Shown here: positions 43,685-51,351 of the stretch, piece by piece
Layout: each line of letters starts with the position of its first letter
Position numbering within the stretch: position 1 is the first letter of the stretch
From: Hydrogenophaga pseudoflava NBRC 102511
Lineage (GTDB): Bacteria; Pseudomonadota; Gammaproteobacteria; Burkholderiales; Burkholderiaceae_C
Reading direction: 5' to 3'
DNA: 64,000 nucleotides
Assembly: GCF_001592285.1 (NCBI RefSeq)
Contig: NZ_BCWQ01000011.1
Location: 1-64,000 of the forward strand
Translations under genes and position numbers: made by a program
Notes under the pieces: model-generated
The model's database searches: none
Seen by the model: the letters and a program-made list of their open reading frames with translations, nothing else
Told to the model about the DNA's origin: nothing

Positions 43685-44527
43685 TCACGCGGCGCGGCCC
43701 GCTGCATTCTGCCGCAGGCCGTCCGGAGATCCGCCCTCGCGTCCAGGCACCAGCGCGGCGATGACGGGCCAGGCCGCCAGGGCCGCGACCAGGTGCTTGA
43801 GGCTGTGGCCAGAAACCGCGCCGGCGGTCGCACGGAACATGGCTTCGTCGCCCAGCTCCAGCAGCTTGGCCAGCGCGTACAGGCCGATCAGGGCGCCCAG
43901 GCGGATGCCGATGGCGCCCGCGACCGGCGTGAGCAGCGCCAGCCGGACGATGAGCGCCATGCCGCCGAACTGCAGCACGGCCCAGGGCAGGACGTTGCCG
44001 TTGGACGCTGGCAGGATGGCCGAGAGCAGCGCCAGCGGCAGCAGCACGCGCAGCGCCTGCCGCGCCGGCACCTGGCCCACGCGTTCGGCCACCGCCATCG
44101 CGAGCGCACCGGCAAAGGTCACCGCCATGCCGAGGCGGTCCCAGACCAGGCCAGCGGGGTCGGGCGCCCAGTGGTACCAAGCCGAGCCAAGGCCGGTGAC
44201 CAGCAGACCCACGAAGAACACCCGGGCTGCCTGCCGCGTTGCGGCGGGCCGCGCGCGGCGCCGCATGACCAGCAGGCCCCAGAGGCCCGCCAGCGCCAGC
44301 GGGGCGTTGGTCAGCACGTCCATCGCGTTCGGAACACCCAGCAGGATGCGCGCATCGACGAAGGGGTGGCCGTGTGCGTGCAGCTGCGCATGGCCGTGGG
44401 CGTTGAGCGCGAGGCCCAGCGCCTCGGCCAGCGCAGGGCCGGCGGTCAGCGCAATCAGCCAGAGCAGCAGCAGGGCGGCGGCCCAGCGCCCGAAGGCGGG
44501 AGAGGGAGCAACGGCGGGAAGGCGCAT
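43685..44527 (-). CDS. Ceramidase-like (CREST) membrane hydrolase
   Basis: 280 residues, about seven helices. The pattern GSAWYHWAPD (115-123), WDRLG (129-133) and SGHSLKHLVAALAAW near 245 is that of alkaline ceramidase and other CREST hydrolases, which use Ser, Asp and three His for a zinc site. An N-terminal His-rich loop (NAHGHAQLHAHGH) is unusual. It is 35 nt upstream of the LplT-acyltransferase gene, so both may act on membrane lipids. Bacterial substrates of this group are not established. Confidence 0.72.
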   Translation of the reverse strand: MRLPAVAPSPAFGRWAAALLLLWLIALTAGPALAEALGLALNAHGHAQLHAHGHPFVDARILLGVPNAMDVLTNAPLALAGLWGLLVMRRRARPAATRQAARVFFVGLLVTGLGSAWYHWAPDPAGLVWDRLGMAVTFAGALAMAVAERVGQVPARQALRVLLPLALLSAILPASNGNVLPWAVLQFGGMALIVRLALLTPVAGAIGIRLGALIGLYALAKLLELGDEAMFRATAGAVSGHSLKHLVAALAAWPVIAALVPGREGGSPDGLRQNAAGRAA

Positions 44528-44656
44528 GGAAGGACACTCGTGGGTCGGTGGAACGGCGGGCGCAGTGTCCCGGCCGACCCCTCAGATCAGGGCGCACCGT
44601 GCGATACAGTGGCCGTCCTCTTCACCACCGGTATCGCCATGCGGTACCCGCACCGC

Positions 44657-45388
44657 ATGAGCACCACCCTCGACCTCGTCGCCACCATCAAGAAGGAACT
44701 CAAGGCCGCGCAGATGACCTACGCCGACCTGGCGCAGGCCCTCGGCATGGCCGAGTCGAGCGTCAAGCGCATGCTGGCCAAGGGCGACATGTCGCTCTCG
44801 CGGGTGGACGAGATCTGCCGCGCGCTCAAGATCGACTTCGCCGAACTGGCGCGCCGCGTGGCCGATGCGCAGCCGCTGCTCAAGGAGATGACGGCCGAGC
44901 AGGAGCGCGCCGTGGTGGCCGACAAGAAGCTGCTGCTGGTGGCGATCTGCGTGCTCAGCCAGTGGACGCTGGAGCAGATCACCGCGGCCTACCGGCTGAG
45001 CGAGGCCGAGTGCGTGAAGTACCTCGCGCAGCTGGACCGCATCGGCATCATCGAGCTGCGCCCGCTCAACCGCTACCGCCTCAAGCTGGCCAAGACCTTC
45101 CGCTGGCGCCCGCACGGCCCGGTGATGAACTACTTCCGCGAGCATGCCCTGCTGGACTATTTCGCAGGCGGCTTCGACGGCGCGGGCGAGGGCGTGATGC
45201 TGGTGCACGGCTCGGTCAGCCGCGCACTGGCGCCGGTGTTCCTTGAAAGACTGCAGAAGGTGGCGCAGGACTTCGCGCAGCAGCACCAGACCGACCAGAA
45301 GCTGGCGCAGAAGGACCGCGAGGGCTACACGCTGGTGCTGGCGATGCGCAGCTGGGAGTTCGAGGCCTTCAGTCGGCTGCGACGGTGA
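44657..45388 (+). CDS. XRE-family transcriptional regulator
   Basis: 243 residues from the ATG at 44657; an ATG at 44639 would add six. The N-terminal helix-turn-helix (about 5-60) reads MTYADLAQALGMAESSVKRML. The C-terminal half (about 80-240) has a second helical winged-helix-like region (ADKKLLLVAICVLSQWTLEQI, LDRIGIIELRPLNRYRL) and no known ligand domain. It diverges from the ceramidase-like gene. Target genes unknown. Confidence 0.85.
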   Translation: MSTTLDLVATIKKELKAAQMTYADLAQALGMAESSVKRMLAKGDMSLSRVDEICRALKIDFAELARRVADAQPLLKEMTAEQERAVVADKKLLLVAICVLSQWTLEQITAAYRLSEAECVKYLAQLDRIGIIELRPLNRYRLKLAKTFRWRPHGPVMNYFREHALLDYFAGGFDGAGEGVMLVHGSVSRALAPVFLERLQKVAQDFAQQHQTDQKLAQKDREGYTLVLAMRSWEFEAFSRLRR

Positions 45389-45425
45389 AGGCTGTCTTTG
45401 CCCGTGCTGGCATGATGTCGGGCTT

Positions 45426-45446
45426 GCCCGGAACCCGGGCTGTTTC
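45426..45446 (+). terminator. Weak intrinsic terminator after the XRE gene
   Basis: GCCCGG, AAC loop and CCGGGC form a short stem followed by TGTTTCATTTCT. It lies between the regulator and proQ and would separate the two transcripts; the stem is short and the T run is interrupted. Confidence 0.4.
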
Positions 45447-45460
45447 ATTTCTGCTTCGAC

Positions 45461-46288
45461 ATGACCGCTTCCGCCGACCACGACACGCCCGACAACGCCG
45501 CTGCGGCGCCCGCAGAAAGCCCTGCCACCCAGCCCCCCAGTGACGCCCGCCCGCCGCGCCGCAACGATCGGCCACGCGGCGGCCGCAATGGTGGCAATCA
45601 AGGCGGCCGCAACGGCGGTGGCCGGCGCCCGCAGGCCCCAGGAGCGGCCAGTGCCGAGCGTCCCGCCCAGGCGGCACCTGCGCGCCAGCACCCCGTGCTG
45701 GACCAGCTGGCCTCGCTCTGCCCGGTGCTGTTCGGCGAGACACCGCTGCCCCTCAAGCGCGGCATCTTTGAAGACCTGCTGGCCGCCCACCCCGGGGTGC
45801 TGGAGAAGGACAGCCTGAAGGCCGCGCTGGCGCTGCACGCGCGCTCCACCCGCTACCTCACGGTGATCGCCTCGGGCCAGCAGCGCCACGATCTCAGCGG
45901 CCAGCCGGTGGAGGCGCTGACGCCCGAGCAGGTGCACCACGCGCTGATCGAGGTGTTCCGCCGCCGCGGCGCGCGCAGTCGCGAGGACCTGCGCCCCAAG
46001 CTGCGCCAGCGCATCCTCAAGGCCTACGAGGCCTCGGGCCTCTCACCCGACGAGTACCTGCAGCGCGTGCATGGCCGCGACGAAGAGGTGAACCAGATCA
46101 GCCGCGACGCGCTGGCCGAGGTCAGCGCCCGCGCTGCCCGCGAAGACGCCCTGCTGCGCGCCTTCGAGGCCAGTGGCAAGGGCATCAACGAGTTTGCCGA
46201 CATGTACGGCCTGCACGTGCTGGATGCCAACCGCTCGCTCGAACGCGCGCGGGCGCGTCAGGCAGCCGCTAAACCGCCGGCGCCGTGA
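45461..46288 (+). CDS. proQ: ProQ/FinO-domain RNA chaperone
   Basis: 275 residues. An N-terminal disordered Pro/Arg/Gly-rich stretch (about 1-75, with NGGNQGGRNGGGRR) is followed by the ProQ/FinO domain (about 78-185: CPVLFGETPLPLKRGIFEDL, LALHARSTRYL). A charged helical tail ends the protein. The domain binds structured sRNA and mRNA 3' ends. The N-terminal RGG-like arm is longer than in E. coli. The last 20 nt overlap the convergent FIST gene. Confidence 0.88.
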   Translation: MTASADHDTPDNAAAAPAESPATQPPSDARPPRRNDRPRGGRNGGNQGGRNGGGRRPQAPGAASAERPAQAAPARQHPVLDQLASLCPVLFGETPLPLKRGIFEDLLAAHPGVLEKDSLKAALALHARSTRYLTVIASGQQRHDLSGQPVEALTPEQVHHALIEVFRRRGARSREDLRPKLRQRILKAYEASGLSPDEYLQRVHGRDEEVNQISRDALAEVSARAAREDALLRAFEASGKGINEFADMYGLHVLDANRSLERARARQAAAKPPAP

Positions 46289-47552
46289 ACACCGTCAGCA
46301 CACCGGTGTAACCGTAGAGCTGCTGGTGTGCGATCTCGCCGCCGGCGAAGAAGCCCACCAGCGGCACGTCGCCCAGCGCGCGGCGCACGATCTGCAGCTC
46401 GGCGCTGGGCGCCCCGAAGTGCAGCCCCCCACGGCCCGAGCAGCTGACGTAGAGGGCGCCGACGATGTGGCGCGCCGCCACCGGTTCGGGGTCGGCCGCC
46501 ACCATGCTGGAGCCCATGCCCAGGGTCTCGGGCTCCAGTTCTTCGCGGATCTCGCTGCAGACGCGGATCAGGTCGGCGCGCGCTGCCTGCATGTGGCGCT
46601 CACAGAAGGCCAGCCGCGCGCCCAGCGGCGGGTGCTCGGCCACCGCCACGCCGTGGCGGGCCGGGTCCAGCCCGATGATGTGGCGCACCATGACCTCCGG
46701 GCCGAACTGGCCGCGCGCATGGCGCTGCGCGGGCGCATCGGCCAGCAGGTGCTGCGGCAGCGTGAGACCGACCAGGGTGCGGCGCAGCCGCTCCATCGCC
46801 TGCTGCGGCTGCGCCAGCGACACTCCCAGCTCGCGCAGCAGCACGTCCAGCGCGGGTTCGCCGTCGAGTTCCAGCACCAGGTTGCCCTCGACCGCGGTGA
46901 TCGTGCGTTCGCGGTCGATCGGCTGCGCGCCCTGGGTCACGCGCGAGATCAGCTCCACCTCCGGACCGAAAGCCACACCGCTGATGCCGCCGCTGAACAC
47001 CCCGCCCACCGCCCCCTGCCCCCGCAGGTGGCCGGCGCTGCTGGCGGCGAACTGCACGCTGGCCGAGCGGCTGCCCACCAGGCCACCGAAGACGTAACCC
47101 GACTGCGTGCGGTCGGCGACCTCGGCCACCAGCTCACCCAGGTCGTGCGCGCCCGGGTCGGCGTGCAGCAGCGCCGTGTGTGCGACGAAGCCCGACGGCT
47201 CGCTGCCGCTGGCCGGCAGCGGCGCGACACCGCTGAAGACGCGGTACTGGTCGGGGCTGAGGTCGCACAGCATGACCGCCAGCGCAGGCTCGTCGAAGTA
47301 CTCGACGTTGTTGGCCGCGATGCCGACCCCCACGGTGCCGGACCAGTCGGTGACTTCTGGCAGCTCGGCACTCAGGTGGTCGAGGATGGCCTGCGCCTGG
47401 CCGGCGTAGTGGTCGGTGATGTAGAGCAGACCGAGCGACGGCGTGGCGGCGTAGGCTGGCAGGGCCATCTGCGCGCGCAGCTGGGCCAGCACCAGGGCCG
47501 CGGCCATGCGCCACTGCGGGTGGGTCGCGTGGGCGTAGGGAAACAGCTTCAT
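46269..47552 (-). CDS. FIST-domain sensory protein
   Basis: 427 residues with FIST N (about 35-230: LLYITDHYAGQAQAIL, GTVGVGIAANNVEYFDEPAL) and FIST C (about 250-410: EVMVRHIIGLDP, GLHFGAPSAELQIV, PLVGFFAGGEIAH). FIST domains bind small ligands such as amino acids and are often fused to signalling outputs. Here no output domain is attached, so the protein may bind a partner. It is followed by the phaM gene upstream on the same strand. Confidence 0.85.
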   Translation of the reverse strand: MKLFPYAHATHPQWRMAAALVLAQLRAQMALPAYAATPSLGLLYITDHYAGQAQAILDHLSAELPEVTDWSGTVGVGIAANNVEYFDEPALAVMLCDLSPDQYRVFSGVAPLPASGSEPSGFVAHTALLHADPGAHDLGELVAEVADRTQSGYVFGGLVGSRSASVQFAASSAGHLRGQGAVGGVFSGGISGVAFGPEVELISRVTQGAQPIDRERTITAVEGNLVLELDGEPALDVLLRELGVSLAQPQQAMERLRRTLVGLTLPQHLLADAPAQRHARGQFGPEVMVRHIIGLDPARHGVAVAEHPPLGARLAFCERHMQAARADLIRVCSEIREELEPETLGMGSSMVAADPEPVAARHIVGALYVSCSGRGGLHFGAPSAELQIVRRALGDVPLVGFFAGGEIAHQQLYGYTGVLTVFTAPAV

Positions 47553-47576
47553 GGCGGTGGCAGACCTTCCCGGAGT

Positions 47577-48629
47577 TCAGCGACGGCGCGGGGCCTTCTT
47601 GGCCGCGGTCTTGCGGACAGCGGTCTTCTTGGTCGCAGGGGCCTTGGCGGCGGGCGATTTTTTCGCGGCCGCACCGGACGCCGGCAGGAAGCCAGGGAAG
47701 AACGCGGTGGGCATGGGCCAGTCGCCCGCACCCAGGGGCTGTGTGGGCGCGGCAGGTGCAGCCTTCGTGGCTGGTTTCTTCGCGGCAACCTTCTTGGGTG
47801 CGGCGCGGCGGGCCTTCGGTGCGGGCTTTCTGGCGGCCGCCGGTTTGTCCGCCGCCGACGAGCCACCAGTGACGGCGCGCACCGCCGCCGAGCCCATGCC
47901 GGCCGCGCGGCCGACGGTGTCGCCCACCGAGCGGCCCGCCTTGGCGGCCATGCCCGTGGCGGTCTTGACCGCCTGCTCGGTCAACCCGCTGGCCACGTTG
48001 CGCGTGGCGTCCAGTGCGCCCTGCTTGGCCATGTCCTTCATCGCGGTGCTGGCGATCTGCTGGAACTGCTGCGACAGCGCGCCCCACCAGGCCATGGGAT
48101 CGACCACGCCCGGCGCAGCATCGGCTGGCGGCGCAGCCTTGGCGGCGGGTTTGCGGGGTTTGGGCTGCGCGGCGGGCCCCGGAGCCGGTTCGGCCGCCTC
48201 GGACGGGGCGCCGGGGTTACCGTAGGTGCGCTCGGGAATCTCAAGCCCCGCGAACTGTGTCGGCACCTTGCCGGTAAGGCCCGACACCGTGTCGGCCGCC
48301 TTGAGCTTGAGCGCGTTGGCCACATCGCCGAGGTTGAAGTTCATCGCCTTGAGCGTGGCCAGCGACATCTTCTGCACCTCCAGCGCCTGGACGGTCGCGC
48401 CCAGGGCCTTGGCGTTCTGGTCCAGCCAGAACTGCACCGCCTTCAATTCCTCGATGCGCTTTTCCAGGTCCTCGACGTTGAAGGTCGGCGCCACCCAGTG
48501 GCCCAGGTTGGGCATCTGCGGCAGGCTCTTGCCCAGGCCCTCCGCGACGCCGCCGGCGGCCTGCCCCGCGAGGTTCTGCAGGAACTCGAAACCGGGGACG
48601 AACTTGCCGAATCCGCTGGTGTCGCTCAT
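47577..48629 (-). CDS. phaM: PhaM-like polyhydroxyalkanoate granule protein
   Basis: 350 residues from the ATG at 48627-48629. The N-terminal phasin-like part includes FNVEDLEKRIEELKAVQFWL and a conserved LGATVQALEVQKMSL segment. The C terminus is Ala/Lys/Pro-rich with KKPATKAAPAAP and KKTAVRKTAAKKAPRRR repeats, matching the DNA- and granule-binding tail of Ralstonia PhaM. PhaM activates the synthase PhaC and links granules to the nucleoid. A crotonase gene is next upstream. The tail is longer than usual. Confidence 0.82.
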   Translation of the reverse strand: MSDTSGFGKFVPGFEFLQNLAGQAAGGVAEGLGKSLPQMPNLGHWVAPTFNVEDLEKRIEELKAVQFWLDQNAKALGATVQALEVQKMSLATLKAMNFNLGDVANALKLKAADTVSGLTGKVPTQFAGLEIPERTYGNPGAPSEAAEPAPGPAAQPKPRKPAAKAAPPADAAPGVVDPMAWWGALSQQFQQIASTAMKDMAKQGALDATRNVASGLTEQAVKTATGMAAKAGRSVGDTVGRAAGMGSAAVRAVTGGSSAADKPAAARKPAPKARRAAPKKVAAKKPATKAAPAAPTQPLGAGDWPMPTAFFPGFLPASGAAAKKSPAAKAPATKKTAVRKTAAKKAPRRR

Positions 48630-48652
48630 GGCGGTCTCCTGGTGGAACATGG

Positions 48653-49492
48653 TCAGGTGTCGGCACCGTAACGCGGCGCACGGCGCTCGCGCAAGGATGC
48701 CACACCTTCGCGCACATCCGGTCCGGCAAAACCCATGAATTCGAGCGCCAGCGAGGTGTCGAAGGCCGGGCCGGCCTGGCGCAGCCAGTTGTTCAGCGAG
48801 TACTTGGTCCAGCGGATGGCGGTCTGGCTGCCCGAGGCGAGGCGATCCGCGACCTCCCAGGCCTTGTCCAGCAGCGCGTCGTCGTCGACGGCCAGCGACA
48901 CCAGGCCGATGCGCTCGGCCTCCTCGCCGCTGATCGGGTCGCACAGCATCAGGTAGTACTTGGCCTTGGCCAGGCCGCACAGCAGCGGCCAGACGATGGC
49001 GGCGTGGTCGCCCGCTGCCACGCCCAGGCGGGTGTGGCCGTCGACGATCTTCGCGCTTTTCGCGGCAATCGAGATGTCCGCCAGCAGGCCCGCCACCAGG
49101 CCGGCGCCCACGGCCGGGCCGTGCATGGCGCTGACGATGGGCTTGTCGCAGTTGATGACGTTGTAGACCAGGTCGCGCGCCTCCTTCCAGACCCGCGTGC
49201 GGACCTCGAAGTCGGTCGCCATGTCCTGCACCAGCGCGAGGTCGCCACCGCCCGAGAAGCCCATGCCACTGCCGCGCAGTACGGCGCAGCGCACGCTGTC
49301 GTCGCGGCCCACGTCGCGCCAGATCTCGCTCAGTTCCCAGTGACCCTCGTGGCCGGCGGTGGGCAGCTTGCCGTTGCCGCCGGGGCCGTCGGCCTTCATG
49401 CGGATGTCCAGCACCGAGGGCACGCCGTCCACGGTCGGGCCGCGGCGCGTGATGTCGAGGGTCTGGTAGCGGCTGTAGTCGACAGCGGACAT
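48653..49492 (-). CDS. Enoyl-CoA hydratase/isomerase (crotonase) family protein
   Basis: 279 residues from the ATG at 49490-49492. The oxyanion-hole segments are [10 protein letters not shown] and [43 protein letters not shown] covers the catalytic-helix region; the typical Glu pair is not clear, so the exact reaction is uncertain. It may supply or use CoA thioesters. It stands 23 nt upstream of phaM. An FNR-type box lies 110 nt upstream in the divergent spacer. Confidence 0.82.
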   Translation of the reverse strand: MSAVDYSRYQTLDITRRGPTVDGVPSVLDIRMKADGPGGNGKLPTAGHEGHWELSEIWRDVGRDDSVRCAVLRGSGMGFSGGGDLALVQDMATDFEVRTRVWKEARDLVYNVINCDKPIVSAMHGPAVGAGLVAGLLADISIAAKSAKIVDGHTRLGVAAGDHAAIVWPLLCGLAKAKYYLMLCDPISGEEAERIGLVSLAVDDDALLDKAWEVADRLASGSQTAIRWTKYSLNNWLRQAGPAFDTSLALEFMGFAGPDVREGVASLRERRAPRYGADT

Positions 49493-49601
49493 CGTTCTTT
49501 CTCCTGCAGATTTTTGAGAATGAAAGCGTCGATTCTGCGGGGGAACGCGGCGTTTTCCGCCGGGGATTTCCCTTTGGCAACCGGCCCGAACGGTGGCGGG
49601 C

Positions 49602-49615
49602 TTGACGTCGATCAA
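49602..49615. promoter_or_regulatory. FNR/ANR-type box between the crotonase and dksA-like genes
   Basis: TTGACGTCGATCAA matches TTGAC-N4-ATCAA, the same pattern as the box at 33871. It is 83 nt upstream of the DksA-like start and 110 nt from the crotonase start on the other strand. The plus-strand run dksA-like, eRF1-like, VOC and speD is the likelier target. Confidence 0.6.
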
Positions 49616-49697
49616 GGCAGTCACACACAGTCGGGCGCACCATGAAACCGTGGTCGCAGGACCCACTCGACCCAGAACCCACACACGAGGAGAACCC

Positions 49698-50084
49698 ATG
49701 AACACCCCCATTTCCGACACCTTCCGGCAGCAGCTGCAGGCCATGCGCGCCGACGTGCTGGCGCAGTTGCGGGCGCAGCGTGGCGGCAAGATCGGCCGCG
49801 CCGAGGCCGCGGCCAACGCGCGCGAGACCGAAAGCGACGACTGGGCGCAGGCCGATGCCGAACGCGACCTGGCGTTTGCCATGGAAGAGCGCGAGTCGGC
49901 CGAGCTGGTCGCCATCGACGAGGCGCTGCAGCGCGTGGCCGACGGCAGCTACGGCCTGTGCGTGGACTGCGGCGATGCGATCGCCACCGCCCGCCTGCAC
50001 GCCAACCCGGTGGCCCTGCGCTGTGTGGCCTGCCAGGACAAGGCCGAACAGGCCAGCGGCGCCACCAAGCCGGCCGGCTACTGA
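49698..50084 (+). CDS. DksA/TraR-family zinc-finger protein
   Basis: 128 residues from the ATG at 49698, with GAGGAGAA upstream. An N-terminal coiled coil (about 5-75) carries an acidic DDWAQADAE tip like the DksA tip that enters the RNA polymerase channel. The four-Cys zinc finger is CVDCGDAI and CVACQ. It is shorter than E. coli DksA and likely a paralogue. An FNR-type box lies upstream. Role in (p)ppGpp-linked transcription control is inferred from fold only. Confidence 0.85.
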   Translation: MNTPISDTFRQQLQAMRADVLAQLRAQRGGKIGRAEAAANARETESDDWAQADAERDLAFAMEERESAELVAIDEALQRVADGSYGLCVDCGDAIATARLHANPVALRCVACQDKAEQASGATKPAGY

Positions 50085-50122
50085 TCTTTTTTCTTTCCTC
50101 ACTTTTTTCAGGAGAACTTTGC

Positions 50123-50500
50123 ATGACCACATTCCACGCCGTCGTCTGGATGGACCACAGCCAGGCCCACGTGCTGATGTTCGACAAGGAGCACATCGAG
50201 GCGCAGCGCGTCAAGGCGCGCCAGCAGCACACGCCCAAGCACGGGCACGTCGGCGCCGACAAGGACTTCTTCAAGGCCATCGCGGACTCGCTGGAGGGTG
50301 TGTCCGAGGTGCTGCTGACCGGTCCGGCCAGCGCCAAGATCGAGTTCCGCGACTGGTGCAAGCACAACGCGCACGCGACGGACAAGGCCGTGGTCGATGT
50401 GGTCAACAGCGACCACCCCAGCGATGCCCAGCTCGTCGCGATGGCGCGCCAGTATTTCCTGAAGTTCGACCAGAAGGCCGCCGACCCGACACAGCGCTGA
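50123..50500 (+). CDS. eRF1-domain-like 'translational machinery' protein
   Basis: 125 residues from the ATG at 50123, with AGGAGAA 8 nt upstream. It begins MTTFHAVVWMDHSQAHVLMF and has VLLTGPASAKIEFRDW and the ending AMARQYFLKFD. These resemble the small bacterial eRF1-like family annotated as translational machinery protein, with unknown function. A His-rich linker (QQHTPKHGHVG) is typical. It follows the DksA-like gene by 38 nt in the same run. Confidence 0.72.
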   Translation: MTTFHAVVWMDHSQAHVLMFDKEHIEAQRVKARQQHTPKHGHVGADKDFFKAIADSLEGVSEVLLTGPASAKIEFRDWCKHNAHATDKAVVDVVNSDHPSDAQLVAMARQYFLKFDQKAADPTQR

Positions 50501-50512
50501 TATCCTGCGCGG

Positions 50513-50947
50513 ATGACCTCCAGCACGCTGCCCGCCCGAAGCCTGTTCCACTTCGCCTTCCACGTCACCGACCTGGACGAGGCCCGGCGCTTCTACGGCG
50601 GCGTGCTCGGCTGCACCGAAGGGCGCAGCACCGATACCTGGGTCGACTTCGACTTCTTCAGCCACCAGATCTCGCTGCACCTGGGCGAGCCCTTCAAGAC
50701 CACGCGCACCGGCCGGGTGGGTGAGCACCTGGTGCCCATGCCGCACTTCGGCCTGGTGCTGCTGCTGCCCGAGTGGCGCGCGCTGGCCGAGCGCCTGACC
50801 GCCGCCGGCGTGGACTTCGTGCTGCCGCCGCAGGTGCGCTTCGAGGGCCAGCCCGGCGAGCAGTGGACCATGTTCTTCTGCGACCCCTTCGGCAACCCGA
50901 TCGAAGTCAAGGGCTTCGCCTGCACCGAGGCCATCTTCGCCGCCTGA
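50513..50947 (+). CDS. VOC (glyoxalase/bleomycin resistance) family protein
   Basis: 144 residues. Two babab units with HFAFHVTDLDEARRFYGGVLGC at the start and MFFCDPFGNPIEVKGF at the end, both VOC hallmarks. His, Glu and further metal ligands are at the expected places (HFAFHV, IEVKGF). Such enzymes may be dioxygenases, glyoxalase-like or resistance proteins; the substrate is unknown. It lies 12 nt after the eRF1-like gene and 5 nt before speD. Confidence 0.82.
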   Translation: MTSSTLPARSLFHFAFHVTDLDEARRFYGGVLGCTEGRSTDTWVDFDFFSHQISLHLGEPFKTTRTGRVGEHLVPMPHFGLVLLLPEWRALAERLTAAGVDFVLPPQVRFEGQPGEQWTMFFCDPFGNPIEVKGFACTEAIFAA

Positions 50948-50952
50948 GCGAC

Positions 50953-51336
50953 GTGAACGGCCTGCACCTGACCGCCGATCTGCGCGGCTGCCGCTGTGAA
51001 CAAGCCTGGCTGACCGACGCCGACCGGCTGCTGGCCGCCTGTGTGCAGCGGGTGCAGGCCAGCGGCCTGCAGGCCGTGGCGCAGCTGGGCCACCGCTTTC
51101 CTGACACGCTACAGGGCCCGGGCGGCGTCACCGCCACCGTGCTGCTGGCCGAGTCGCACCTGTGCGTGCACACCTGGCCCGAGTCGCGCAGCGTGAGCCT
51201 GGACGTGTACGTCTGCAACTTCGGCGCCGACCACTCGGCGCGTGCGCAGCAGCTGATGGATGCGCTGCTGGCGCTGTTCGAGCCGGACGAGGCGCTGCGG
51301 CGTGCGGTCGAACGCGGCGCGGCGCCCCCGGCCTGA
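50953..51336 (+). CDS. speD: S-adenosylmethionine decarboxylase proenzyme (short form)
   Basis: 127 residues from a GTG at 50953. SpeD makes decarboxylated AdoMet, the aminopropyl donor for spermidine. The proenzyme cleavage site is AESHLCVHTWPE: Glu67-Ser68, with Ser68 becoming the pyruvoyl group. His73 (Ser+5) and Cys88 (Ser+20, in DVYVCNFG) are exactly where the Thermotoga-type catalytic residues lie. It is the last gene of the plus-strand run and meets the minus-strand flavin oxidase with a 15-nt gap. Confidence 0.9.
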   Translation: MNGLHLTADLRGCRCEQAWLTDADRLLAACVQRVQASGLQAVAQLGHRFPDTLQGPGGVTATVLLAESHLCVHTWPESRSVSLDVYVCNFGADHSARAQQLMDALLALFEPDEALRRAVERGAAPPA

Positions 51337-51351
51337 CCCGCCCAGGACCGA

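Noticed and set aside
41961..44660. An 899-codon plus-strand frame antisense to the LplT-acyltransferase gene.
   Set aside because: Composition is that of a frame shadow, and the opposite strand encodes recognised transporter and acyltransferase motifs.
46173..48671. An 832-codon plus-strand frame across the FIST and phaM genes.
   Set aside because: Low-complexity Gly/Arg/His translation; both minus-strand genes are recognised families with good starts.
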